Shown piece by piece: positions 22,604 through 33,914 of a stretch of 64,000 nt of DNA. The notes below the pieces were generated by a model. The model worked only from the letters and a program-made list of their open reading frames with translations. It searched no databases and was not told the DNA's origin. The DNA lies in NCBI RefSeq assembly GCF_963675165.1, contig NC_087391.1, positions 4,762,646 to 4,826,645 on the forward strand, given 5' to 3'. How positions within the stretch are numbered: the stretch's first letter is position 1; every line of letters starts with the position of its first letter. This stretch comes from Halichondria panicea. Its lineage: Eukaryota > Porifera > Demospongiae > Suberitida > Halichondriidae. The position numbers and the translations under genes are program-made.

Positions 22604-23275
22604 TGCTATATATGATTTTAAAGAACAATTACACGATTAGTCAGCATACATATGTGGCGTATGTGGTGTGTGCCTTTTTAATGCTCGCCATGGTAACTTG
22701 ATTCAAAGTATTGTTATAATTCATTGGTCACTGACTCAAATAGTAGGTACCATCATTATGTAGTAGGTACTATTGTGTGCTTACCATACTATTGGTTGTG
22801 CGTTGAGATGCTGGCATGTGTAGCACTTAATTATGGCTCGGCTGATTGATAATCTCTATGTACGCATATAATTTACTGTGTCAACAGAATCCTTATAAGA
22901 CCTAGATCTTGCATAATGTATGTGTTGTTGGTACGTACATGCATGTATCTATATTTACCATTTGTGGCCATTGATACCAAGTACTTGAAACTGCTCAACT
23001 CTAAGTTTCAGTGGTCTTTCAACTGAAGTTGTGTGCGTGGTCTAGTGAGTAGTGATTTTATCGAGAAGTGTGTATGTCATTATCACATCACGTGATTCAT
23101 TGTTTAAATGAATGCTGTGCCTTTCCGCAATGTACATCTATGTCCAACAACACAATTGACTCCATAATTAATTATAGTACTGTCTGCTAGCTACTTTATA
23201 CATTATACTCTGCCAAAATTAATAATTATTGACACATATACAGTAATCATGATTGTATTTTATTGTCTCCCTCAG
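22604..23275. other. Intron stretch upstream of the A deaminase
   Basis: It holds the probable minus-strand promoter and 5'UTR of the A gene and the end of WDR75 intron e-f. A CATATATAG two bases before the ATG mimics a splice acceptor, as in the other A copies. I see nothing else. Confidence 0.35.
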
Positions 23276-26200
23276 ACACACTCTGAACACTTGTGTGGAG
23301 CCACCTCACGATCGACCTGTCACCAGCATCACCTTCCAACCACGTCACCATACCAACAAGACGTCAAATCAGATCCCTCTATTGGTCTCCACAAGTCTAG
23401 ATGGCCACTTCAAGACGTGGGTCCTCCTAGGAGAGGAAGTGGGTGTGTCATGGTCGTGTCAGGCAGTGGGTTACTACCATGGTCTGGAGAGTGTGGGGGC
23501 GTGCTTCAGTGAGGATGGGTCACTACTGGCTGTCAACTTCAAGACTGTGAGTGCATGATAATAATTATTGGTTGAGGTTGAGATTCCTAGAAATCATTCA
23601 TTCTCCTTATTCAATCTAATTACAATCACAAACAGCGTCACATGCACACACTGTGTTCACAACCTTGACAATAATTATTCCTGGGGTATACTGATAGCTG
23701 GCTGACCCACTTTTCGCTTTCTCTCCCCCTGGCAATTTTATCTGGATGAAGATCTAAAGCTAAATGTACCTGTGACTCGTGTGTGTATGCGGGACACACT
23801 GTTTCGTTTGTACTCATATACAAGCTAGTATAGGGACTACAGCACCTTGTATTTTGAAAGCTATAGTGCATTAGCTATGACTTGTGTGTGTGAAACATAC
23901 TGATTGTCTCTCTCTCTCTATCCAGTGCCTGACTCTGTGGGACCCAGCGAACTGTGAGCTGAGGAAGACTCTCTGCAACCCTTTTAAGAGTGGAGACTAT
24001 CGGTGAGCTAACAGTGCCACTGTAGTGTACACACACGGAGCTTTAGTGTACTTGTAATGTCTGATTAGTCAGTGTTTCCCAAGTGTTTGGTGTTGGGTAC
24101 TATCCATTGATTTATGCATCTTAGTTCATCTCGATCACGTACAAATGTTGAATACCTGAGGCTAGCAGCTACTTGTTTCATGGGAATGTAAGCTCATTAT
24201 TTGTTCCTCTTGTGTGTCTATATATAGGTGTATGGTGTTTGGTCATAAGAGCTCTTCCCAGTATCTCGTGACAGCCTCAGAGACTCACCTCCAAGTCTGG
24301 GACCTCCTCTCTTGCTCAGGTGAGCACAGAGTATGGTGATACAGTATCACTATAAGCTCTGGTGTTATGTTTTAGTAGCTACATTTATGCTGTGAGAGTA
24401 TACGTAGTGCACTGTACATGCCAGCAAGTACTGTCAGGTGTTGAGCTAGACTGTACTATCAAGGCCTCTCACACATGAATTTATTTTCACTGTGCTTTGT
24501 TGTTATTGAGTTTGTGTGCTTTCTTATCCAGTGCTGTGGTGTGTGAAGACCAGAGTGTGCTCCATGGTATCTGATCCTCTGAGTCAACTCACAGCTGTGT
24601 TTGTGCCCTCAGGGAATGACCCACCATCCACACATTGTGGGTGGCTGTGCATGTGAACATCTCATACCATGCCATCATGCATGTTGTCTTATCTTGCTAG
24701 GAGTCCTGACAAGTTTTTAAATAATTATTATCTTAGCTAGGCCTTGTAAGTCTCCTAGTCTCCCCAGTTCTTATATAACATGTGTACCTAATAGACCCCC
24801 CCCCTACACTCACACACACACACAGTGTACCTGATAGACCCCTCTTCCCCCACTCCACTGGCCGTACATCACTCTGTGTGCTCGGGGCAAGTGCTGGGGG
24901 GTGTGTTCCTACCCCCTCAGTCAGGGGGTACCTCCACACTGTACTTCATGGACAAGGCACAGGTTAGTACAACACTACCAGTGCTCTTCGGAATATTATA
25001 ACTTGCAAACCTACAGTAGCTATTGCGTTAGTCTCTCTGTAAAGTCCTATAAAATTTTTGCATGCAATGCATACATATACAGAAGTATTATCTCCGTGAC
25101 CCAATGTCGTATGTGTTTATTATGTTGTGTGTGTGTGTGTGTGTGCAGGTGTTGTATGGCCTAGAGGAGGAAGGTAAAGAGAAGAGTGATGACTCTCGGC
25201 CGTTACTAGGGGACAATGTTCCCACGTCAGAGAGGGCATTCTGGGATATCTTTGGAGGCAGCAAACTACAAAACAGAGGTCAGTGTCAGTGTCAGTGTGT
25301 AGCTAATAGGCATTGCTTAGCCTCGATTCCAGGCCGCTTGAACAAGGCGGCCTGGTATACCTTGTATGCGCATGCGTGTACATTACCCCAAAAAGGGGGT
25401 AATCCGTGTATTTGTGGATACTGTCAGTAAAATAAACCGTATACTATTTGTATTCTGATTTTACAGTCCGTTACATAGAAGTATTGTGCAAAGATGACTG
25501 AGTTCTTACGCCCTTTATTGTATCAAGCCAAGTCTCTACTTAACGACACCCTACACTGTAAGGCTACAGGAAAGGCATGATATGTTCCTGTGGGTCCCCT
25601 GATGAGGCTGTGGTAATATAGACCAGGCAAGTGTTCTGCTACTAAATCTTGCCTTTATGTTCGACAAGAAGTCATTGCTGAAGATAAAGAAGCTAATTAT
25701 TACTCCTGAAAGCTTTTAATAAGCTTTAACTCGACACTCAGGAAGTTATTCACTCAAGATCTTCTGATGTATTAAAGAGTCCACCACTCTTCCTAGCTGG
25801 CAGCTCTAGCTGTCTGGGAGGCTTTCTTGAACTGTCTCTTTGATAAACAGAGCTAGAAGAAGCAACACTGCTGCAGCATAATTATTCTACTTTGATTAGT
25901 GTCTCTGAAAGCTGCCATTGTGGTCACATTGTCATACGTATTATTCCCTTTTGTAACTTTGTCCGTTTTTTTACAATTTGTATGATGAAATTGTTGTCAA
26001 TTATTTCGCGCATGCGCATACAAGGTATACCAGGCCACCTTGTTCAAGCGGCCTGGAATCGAGGCTAGGCATTGCTATGCATAACATATTATTATAGCGT
26101 TTTATTATGGCATTTATTTTACAATGTGCTACTTTTGCTACAGGTTCTACAGTACACCACAAGTTGAACAGCGCGTCCAAACCATCACTCTCTCTACTCA

Positions 26201-26469
26201 GTGCCCCTCCCCACGTCCTCCCCCCAATGCCCTCCCTCTGTCTCCCGTTCCTCCAGTCACTGTTACCACATCGGCAGGGGTCTAAAGGTCACCTTGATGA
26301 AGACATGGTCGAGAGTGAGGTAGAAGGTTTGAGTTCAGAGGATGAAGGTCAGCCAGAAGTGGGTGTGGCCTCTAGTAAAGCTAACAATGTGATGGAAGTG
26401 GACATTGAGTGTAGAGACTTGGAGGTCAAGAACTATGACTGGCTAGTAGAGCATTTCAGAATAATGTGA
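23276..26469 (+). CDS. WDR75: WDR75 homologue, exons f-l (open copy)
   Basis: Continuation of the gene from 17070. Exons: f 23276-23546 (PVTSITF, VSTSLDGHFKTWVL, CFSEDGSLLAVNFKT), g 23936-24002 (CLTLWDPANCELRKTLCN), h 24228-24319 (QYLVTASETHLQVWDLLSCS), i 24532-24636, j 24826-24962 (VLGGVFLPPQ...LYFMDKAQ), k 25149-25278 and l 26144-26469. All are open, the phases fit, and l ends in TGA. The match to human WDR75 is clear: TASKDGYFKVWIL, CFSEDGSLLAV, WNLLSC, QWGVFVP, and the C-terminal HTPAHVLPS, an acidic stretch, then DYSW. Here these read SAPPHVLPP, DEDMVESEVE and YDWLVEHF. Exons a-l sum to about 585 codons, so roughly the N-terminal 30% is missing. A 750-bp transposon sits in intron k-l. 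The exon-b frameshift (17.5 kb) is the only coding lesion seen. Confidence 0.85.
25318..26067. mobile_element. Non-autonomous Mutator-like transposon with 9-bp target duplication
   Basis: The 750-bp element starts TAGCCTCGATTCCAGG and ends CCTGGAATCGAGGCTA. The terminal inverted repeats extend about 58 bp, through TATACCTTGTATGCGCATGCG. Direct 9-bp copies of GGCATTGCT flank it (25309-25317 and 26068-26076). The paralogous intron at 28374-28382 has a single GGCATTGCT, which is the empty site. No transposase ORF is inside. Long TIRs plus a 9-bp duplication fit Mutator-like elements. It lies in WDR75 intron k-l. Confidence 0.85.
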
Positions 26470-27178
26470 TATTCGATATTTTTTGTGAACCAAGCATTCT
26501 TGACAATACCAGGAGCAGATTACAGAACCTCTTAACAATACATGTACACAATACATGTATATGTATATGCACGGCTACACTATACTACCAGAGGTAATTT
26601 CTGGAATCAAAACATTTGTGGTTGAGCAATTAGTTCGTGGTAATAATTTCGTGGTTATACACTGCAATGATGATTGATTAATTCGTGGGTAAAATGTTTG
26701 TGTTCCTGTATTTAACCACGAAAATTACTTTTAACATCTGCATTGTTACGTAATTAGCTGGAAGCCCCACCCACGATGACAGAGGTCATGGAAGGGTTGG
26801 GCCATTAGTGAAGGAGACCTTCACCCAGCCCAGCACTAATCACGACTAGAGCCTAGTCGGTGAAGTTGAACAAACCAAAAACCAAAAAAGAACAACCACA
26901 GGGGACCGGGCGGGTGGGAAAAAAGATAATGTCTTGTAATGTTTGATTAGTCATTGTTTTCCTAAGTGTGTGGTGTTGGGTACCATTAATCTAACCTTCA
27001 ATTTATGCAAGTATTCAAACTCATGTGCATAATTATGTTGAAGGCTAGGAGCTACTTATTTCATGGATGGCATGTAAGCTCATTACCTTAAGGTCACAGG
27101 TACATTTGTCTGTGATTTCACTCAATTTTGCTGTGATATTAAATTCTGCTAAATTTTGCTCAAGTTGTTTGTCTATAG
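26470..27178. other. 3' flank of WDR75 with MITE-like sequence
   Basis: Between 26590 and 26750, repeated TTCGTGGTAAT / ACCACGAAAATTAC words form an imperfect inverted element, copied at 28890-29040. No gene is seen. At about 26935 the sequence rejoins WDR75 intron g-h-like sequence (TGTTTGATTAGTCA). Confidence 0.45.
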
Positions 27179-28779
27179 GTGTACAGTGTTTGGTTATAAG
27201 AGCTCTTCCCAGTATCTCGTGACAGCCTCAGAGACTCACCTCAGCTCCAAGTCTGGGACCTCCTCTCTTGCTCAGGTGAGCATATAGAGTGTGGTGATAC
27301 TAAGCCATGGCATTATGTTTTTTAGTAGCTACATGTTTACATTTGAGATGCGAGTAGTTGTGCATAATTGTATATACAGTCGGCACCAAGTACTGAAATG
27401 TACTTCGTTTAGCTAAAGAATAGAAGACCTTGTGAGCATAATCTACTGAGGTCACATGTATGCATTCATTCTTAGACCAGCTGTTATTGTGTGCTCTGTT
27501 GTTATTGAGTTTCTGTGTGCTTTCTTATCCAGTGCTGTGGTGTGTGAAGACCAGAGTGTGTTCCATGGTATCTGATCCTCTGAGTCAACTCACAGCTGTG
27601 TTTGTGCCCTCAGGGAATGACCCACCATCCACACATTGTGGGTCACTCTGTGTGCTCAGGAGTCAGGACAAGTGCTGGGGGGCGTGTTCCTACCCCCTCA
27701 GTCAGGGGGTACCTCCACATACACTGTACTTCATGGACAATGCACAGGTCAGTAGTGTACCATACTATATAGTGCTCTTAGGAACCATGCATACAGGGTT
27801 TCATCTAGTGGGAGGGGGGGCAGGGGTGAACCTTTCCCCCCAAATAATGACATCATCACATTAGTATTGTCTCTATGATGTGCAGTATAATTATAACTAG
27901 TGATGCACTAACATGTAAGGCATATGGTGTGCCTGTAACTATTGGTTTACCTACAGGTGTACATATACCACCTTGTTGTACATTCATGTGGCTTTCTAAC
28001 CTAGGGTAGCTGTTACCTAATTCCCTCCACAAATGATTGGTCCTTCTTTCCTTCTTTCCTGCTGTTCTCTATTTCATTGTACTCGTAATATTATGTGCAC
28101 CCTTCTTTCTCAGCATGAAGTGTTTACGTGCAAATTATGTAGAGGAGTGAGTATCAGATGCATTTACTGTGTGTGTGTGTGCATATATTAATAATTGGTG
28201 TGTGTGTGTGTGCAGGTGTTGGTTGTATGGCCAAGAGAAGGAAGGTAAAGAGAAGAGTGATGGCTCTCGGCTGTTACTAGGGGACAATGTTCCCACGTCA
28301 GAGAGGGCATTCTGGGATATCTTTGGAGGCAGCAAACTACAAAACAGAGGTCAGTGTCAGTGTGTGGCTAATAGGCATTGCTATGCATAAAATAATTATT
28401 ATAGCATTTTATTATGGCATTTTACAATGTGCTACTCTTGCTACAGGTTCTACGGTACACCACAAGTTGAACAGCACGTCCAAACCATCACTCTCTATAC
28501 TCAGTGCCCCTCCCCACGTCCTCCCCCCAATGCTCTCCCTCTGTCTCCCGTTCCTCCAGTCACTATTAACACATCGGCAGGGGTCTAAAGGTCACCTTGA
28601 TGAAGACATGGCCGAGAGTGAGGTCGGAGATCTGTTCAGAGGACGAAGGTCAGCCAGAAGTGGGTGTGGCCTCTAGTAAAGCTAGCAATGTGATGGAAGT
28701 GGACATTGAGTGTAGAGACTTGGAGGTCAAGAACTATGACTGGCTAGTAGAGCATTTCAGTATTCGATATTTTTTGTGA
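27179..28779 (+). pseudogene. WDR75-like exons h-l (broken tandem copy)
   Basis: Exon h 27179-27275 carries an extra six bases near CACCTCAGCTCC. Exons i and j are fused at 27533-27747, with the intron and the start of j gone. Exon k 28216-28349 has a 4-bp GGTT insertion and soon hits TAA. Exon l 28447-28779 is frameshifted in the acidic region (GTCGGAGATCTG). It derives from the 24-26 kb copy before the transposon insertion, since its k-l intron carries the empty site. Confidence 0.8.
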
Positions 28780-29299
28780 ACCAAGCATTCTTGACAATAC
28801 CAGGAGCAGATTACAGAACCTCTTAACAATAAATGTACACAATACATGTATAATTATGTATATGCACGGCTACACTATAATACCACAGGTAATTTCTGGG
28901 AATCAAAACATTTGTGGTTGAGCAATTAGTTCGTGGTAATATTTTGTGGTGATGTACACTGCAATGATCATTCTTCATTCGTGGGTAAATATTCGTGCTC
29001 CAATATTCAACCACGAAACCCCTTCCCTCCGAAATTTACTGATCAGGTATTAACATTGCTCAAACTTAAATACTGTGAACATCTCTCATGCCATACCATT
29101 GTTGTGTTATCTTGCTAAGAGTCCTGACAAGTGTTTGTGGTGTGTGCATAATGGTCTCCTAGTTTAGGCCTTGTACAATTTGTGCTAGTGATTTTTGCCT
29201 TAAAATCTCACCCATTGAGCTACTAACTCATGAATTCCTGCTTGTTTGGAATGGTCTCCCCACTTCATGTATACCTAATGTGCACGTGTCAAGGGCAGT

Positions 29300-29840
29300 C
29301 CACCCATGTGTACCTAATGGACCCCCCCTACACACACACACACGCACACATTGACCCCTCTTCCCCCACTCCACTGACCGTTGACCCCTCTTCCCCCACT
29401 CCACTGACTGTACATCACTCTGTGTGCTTGGGCAAAAACTGGGGCGTGTTCCTATCCCCTCCGTTGTTTACTTATAGGAACATAAACAAATCACGAGGCG
29501 CCTGCGTATGCCCTAGTCATATTGTGCTACTTTTGCTACAGGTTCTACACATCACAAGTTGAACAGCACGTCCAAACCATCACTCTCTCTACTCAGTGCC
29601 CCTCCCCACGTCCTCCCCCCAATGCCCTACCCTTCCTCTGTCTCCCGTTCCTCCAGTCACTGTTGGCAGAGTCTAAAGGTCACTTCGATGAAGACATGGC
29701 CTAGAGTGAGGTTTGAGTTTAGAGGACAAAGGTCAGCCAGAAGTGGGTGTGGCCTCTAGTTAAGCTAGCAATGTGATGGAAGTGGACAGTGTAGAGACTT
29801 GGAGTAAGAACTATGACTGGCTAGTAGAATAATTATTTTG
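29300..29840 (+). pseudogene. WDR75-like exon j and l fragments
   Basis: 29300-29460 holds a degraded exon-j start with a duplicated CTCTTCCCCCACTCCACTGAC segment. Exon l restarts at 29542 after TTTGCTACAG (SLLSAPPHVLPP) and is truncated and shifted in its acidic part (CTAGAGTGAGG). Exon k is absent. This is a second partial repeat of the gene's 3' end. Confidence 0.65.
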
Positions 29841-30559
29841 AGCAATAAAAATTCCTCAACGTTACTATTAGAGACGGGTAGTAATTCAATCTGTTTTTAG
29901 GGTACTCATTTTGGCGGATTTGTAGTAGCACAATATTTTAAGGTTGAACAGAAAAGATATAGTGCGTCCTGCATAGACACAATCATGTCAAGTCAAATTA
30001 CAAGGTGTGGTATATACGTAAGCAACTATTATATACAGCCCATTGTTGTCTGGCTCTGTCATACTATGTGTTCATGTACTCCCTAATCTCTTATTACACG
30101 AGTAACCATACTATTGTTATGATGCAGTTCTCTGCAGTTTTAATATTATTATTTTCAGCCGTGGCCATTATTTGAAAATAATACGTCGTCATTGACAGCG
30201 TGCAATTACTCGACAAGTAATTGCACATTGTCAATGCATGACAACGTGCAATTATTGGACCGGATATGATACGGCTGTACAAGTTCCAGTGCACTAATAG
30301 CACATCATACGATTATCCCAAAAACCACAGCTAGGAGCATGCAGGTGATTAGCTATACATGTGTATATATTATAATTATGTCAGCATGCCAAAAATATGT
30401 TATAGTATGCATTCTCTAAATACAAACTATGTTTTGCAGACAAACTACACGTATACTCATAATAAGTGTTACTCTGTATTATTTTTGGGCACATGATGTT
30501 TTTATCTGAATTTTATCCAATAGTTCCGTCACTTCCGCTGCTTTCCATGCGATATTTTA
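29841..30559. other. Intergenic stretch with a hairpin
   Basis: No gene is seen. At 30192-30234, GTGCAATTACT and AGTAATTGCAC form a stem of about 17 bp with a 5-base loop. A third GTGCAATTA copy follows at 30246. The flanks contain ATACG/CGTAT-like inverted words, so this may be a small MITE. Confidence 0.45.
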
Positions 30560-32104
30560 TCAATCATAGACAAAAATCGAGCCAGCTTCAAAACACTTGA
30601 TATCTTCGCGTAACTTTTTGCATGCTTTTTTCAGACGTTCGACTTGTTTTTTTATCTCATCATCTAAGTTTTCCCTTTGTTGTTTGACTTTTTCCCACTT
30701 TTTTTTTGAAACAAGAGTTGGGCAATTAACCTTACCTAGTTCCTCTACTACTTTGATTGCCTGTAGTTGCACTATGAGCCCTGCTTCGTCAAGGTCATAT
30801 AGCCATTCGACGTGCTCATGAGAAATGTTAGCTACACGTAATATAAGTCTTAGTTTATCCTTGTGAATTTTACTCTTGATGATTTGTTCTAAACAGTAAA
30901 AGCATGGGAAGTGCGTCACAGACAATGCAATGGTCATACTCTCTATACGCCAACTTAGTCGGTTTGTATAATTATTCTTTGCATATAGCTTCTCTATAAT
31001 CCCTGGTATTGTAGCACAACATCCACGTTGACCGTCATAGTCCTCCTTTGTGTCCGATTCTTTTACGTCCGATTCTTCTGCGTCCAAGTCCGATTCTTCT
31101 GCGTCCGAGTCCGATTCTTCTGCGTCCAAGTCCGATTCTTCTGTGTCCGATTCTTTTGCGTCCAATTCCTTTGCATCCAATACGATTATTGGTGTAAAAA
31201 CTTTCACCTTATGTCGATTTAACGGATTCACAGCGTTTATTTGCAATTGTGCCACACACACACTGGGAGAGGCTTTTGTTTTCTGACTTTTGTAGAATTT
31301 TTGCTTTACGACAGTGTCCATTTTCATTTTCATTCGTGTCAAAGGGATAGAGAGTGTCCTGGTTCTCAGAATTTTGTTAATTTCCTTGACTAAATTCGTT
31401 ATGTTTTTATCTTTCTGTTTTCTTATCGTTATTCTGTTTTTGAGTATCATATTCCATTCTTTTTCACTTATATTCTTTTCATCCTTGTTTTGGGCAACCG
31501 TTATGAGCTGATCTGCCGGAAAATCACTGGAATCCGCCTTGACTGTACATTTATCTTTCTTCTTTTCTCTTTCTTTGAGTAACATTTTCCATTCTTCAGG
31601 GTTCACACTCCCTTCTCTAGAAGGTGAACAAATTTCTTTGACAACCAAAATTGGCTGAACATCAAAGAAATCCACTATACCGTTTCTGTTCAAATGATAA
31701 AGCCAAAGTGCCAAATCTAGACAGATTTCAGCATCACTTCCCCATTTACCTTCGTGATACAGATTTGCTATCCGTAGTTTAAATGTGACTCTTACTCCTA
31801 ATTTATTTTTTAGAAACTCAAAAAACTCTTCCAAATCCTCTTTACACTGGAAGCATGGGCTCTTCGAAAGATTGATAATGATATCAACATTGCCTTTTTG
31901 TATCCATGGCTTAAATCGGCATTTCGTTTTAAATTCTTTGATAAAATTAAATTCAGCGTGGGTTCCTTTGCTGCTCACCGCATTAATATTTCTCCAAAAC
32001 TGGTCATTGTTGAAAACAGTACCATATGCTGCAGTTTCTTTATCTTGATACACCTGTCCCCAGAATATTTTCCGATAATTTTCTCCAAGGTGCCTTTGAG
32101 CCAT
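30560..32104 (-). CDS. Two-domain AID/APOBEC-like deaminase, family B, with acidic repeat
   Basis: Open single exon of 514 aa from the ATG at 32104 (MAQRHLGENYRKIFWG), after the leader motif shared by B genes. Domain 1: H49-A-E51, 31 residues, then P83-C84-F-Q-C87-K-E-D-L-E-E-F, followed by FKLRIANLY. A long linker (about 160-310) is Lys/Glu-rich. An acidic repeat of (L/S)DAEESD units at about 31050-31190 precedes domain 2. Domain 2 keeps FPCFYC and LRLILRVANI but shows only GCC where HxE is expected, so it may bind zinc without full catalysis. The C-terminus is a Lys/Glu coiled-coil-like helix. It is the most diverged B copy and lies between two WDR75 remnants. The function is inferred: nucleic-acid cytosine deaminase. 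Confidence 0.85.
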   Translation of the reverse strand: MAQRHLGENYRKIFWGQVYQDKETAAYGTVFNNDQFWRNINAVSSKGTHAEFNFIKEFKTKCRFKPWIQKGNVDIIINLSKSPCFQCKEDLEEFFEFLKNKLGVRVTFKLRIANLYHEGKWGSDAEICLDLALWLYHLNRNGIVDFFDVQPILVVKEICSPSREGSVNPEEWKMLLKEREKKKDKCTVKADSSDFPADQLITVAQNKDEKNISEKEWNMILKNRITIRKQKDKNITNLVKEINKILRTRTLSIPLTRMKMKMDTVVKQKFYKSQKTKASPSVCVAQLQINAVNPLNRHKVKVFTPIIVLDAKELDAKESDTEESDLDAEESDSDAEESDLDAEESDVKESDTKEDYDGQRGCCATIPGIIEKLYAKNNYTNRLSWRIESMTIALSVTHFPCFYCLEQIIKSKIHKDKLRLILRVANISHEHVEWLYDLDEAGLIVQLQAIKVVEELGKVNCPTLVSKKKWEKVKQQRENLDDEIKKQVERLKKACKKLREDIKCFEAGSIFVYD

Positions 32105-32560
32105 AACTTTCTTTAGAAATGGGAAATTTTTTTTAATTTTGGATTTATGACTACCATAAGGCTAACATCTGTTGCCCAGAACAAATTTGAAGGGTTTCAA
32201 AGCCATTCAAAGTTGAGATGTACTGATCAAAAGGTGAGGTTCAGTGAGTCAGCTACCCCAATCAATCAAATTATCGTGTTACCTACGTTACACTATAAAT
32301 CCTAGCATGTGTTTATTTACTACAAATTAAGATTTATTTGCAGAACGAATAAGACTGAAATGGTATATTGTATACAAACTATGCACTATTAATATGGACA
32401 ATAAGTGTCGTTTCTGTTTAAGTTGCAATTGTGTGTGTCTTGTAAGAGCTACTACATGAACACATAAATTAACTTTCAAGAGTTGTATTGCACAATTTGA
32501 CACTTATTTGCCATCCAAATTTTAAGGTTATGGGTAGCAGTTGCACCCACTCATACAAAT

Positions 32561-33297
32561 TGGGACCCTGTGAACTGTGAGCTGGAGAAGACTCTCTGCA
32601 ACCCTTTCAAGAGTGGAGACTATCGGTGAGCTAACAGTGACACTGTAGTGTACACACATGGAGCTTTAGTGTATTGTTGTTTTGCTGAGTGTGTGGTGGT
32701 GTTTAGTACTTGTCAACTACCGTATATAGCGCAAGGGGCTTAATTTTCACTGTTTCATGAGTTACCAATCTTACACGAAAAATTATTATCTGCTATAACG
32801 TGCAAAAATTAAAGGCGTGGCTTCCGGGAAGCAGTCAACCCACAAATTTTATGCAACGAAAGGCTTTTTAGAGGCCATTCTACGAAATATAAATGCCTCA
32901 AAAATGTCTTGCTGTACGGTATATAACCTTTGGTTTATGCAATCTTATGTACAAACTACAAGCAGTCTAGTAGCTATATATAGACTGCATGCTTGTTCCA
33001 TGGAATGTAAGCTCATTATTTTGTTTCTCTTGTGTGTGTCTACCGTGTATGATGTTTGGTCGTAAGAACACCTTTGTCAAAATAGACCAGTACTTCATGC
33101 ATGAAGACCTTGTGAGCATAATCTACCAAGGCCACATGTATGCATTCATTCTTAGACCAGCTGTTATTGTGTGCTCTGTTGTTATTGAGTTTGTGTGCTT
33201 TCTTATCCAATGCTGTGGTGTGTGAAGACCAGAGTGTGCTCCCCTCTGAGTCAACTCACAGCTTTGTTTGTGCCCTCAGGGAATGACCCACACATTG
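32561..33297 (+). pseudogene. WDR75-like remnants of exons g, h, i
   Basis: Exon g tail 32561-32625 lacks its start. Only a trace of exon h remains near 33045-33070 (GATGTTTGGTCGTAAGA). Exon i at 33211 has lost its acceptor AG (TCCAA) and an internal stretch. A MITE-like element occupies about 32715-32930 (ACCGTATATAGCGCAAG ... TGCTGTACGGTATATA), probably the cause of the damage to h. Confidence 0.65.
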
Positions 33298-33337
33298 TCA
33301 TTGTGGGTGCATGGCTGCTGTGCGTGTGAACATATAC

Positions 33338-33465
33338 CAGAGGAGGCATGACAGGTACTAGGTGCGGTGCAGCTCAAGCAATTAGCCTCTGATTACACTC
33401 AGCAAAAACATACGACGTGGGCGGATAATTGCTAGAGCTGCACTGCACCTGTCATACCTCCTCTG
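33338..33465. mobile_element. 128-bp palindromic MITE
   Basis: The ends CAGAGGAGGCATGACAGGT and ACCTGTCATACCTCCTCTG are reverse complements with one mismatch. Complementarity continues inward (GCGGTGCAGCTC versus GAGCTGCACTGC, AGCAATTA versus TAATTGCT). It has no ORF and is inserted in the WDR75 exon i flank. Confidence 0.7.
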
Positions 33466-33914
33466 TTGTCTTATCTCTTTGGAGAAGTTTTTGTGGTATT
33501 TGCGTAATTATGGTCTCTTACATGTGACACACATATGCATAGTCTCCATGCAACTATCATGTCTTTCCTAGAAGATGAGCTACTAACGCATACATCGTTG
33601 TGATAATTGCTTGTTTGGAATGGTCTCCCCAGTTCATAACAAATATGTACCTAATGGACCCCCCCCCCCACACACACACACACACACACGTAGCTGCATT
33701 GATAGTTTTGTCAGTATATATAGCTGTGTTGTTTTTTCCCTCCGTAAGCTGCTTGGTCCTTTTGCTTATAAAGTGTTAGCATGCAATTCTCCCAATGGTC
33801 AGATTGTACTGTGTGTATGTGTTGTATGGTCGAAGGCATAAAGGCTATAGCAGCTACATTACTTGTTTCATGGAATGTAAGATCATTATTTGTTCCTCTT
33901 GTGTGTCTATATAG

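Noticed and set aside
25062-25430. 122-aa ORF over WDR75 exon k
   Set aside because: It joins intron TG sequence, exon k and transposon TIR; only 25149-25278 is a supported exon.
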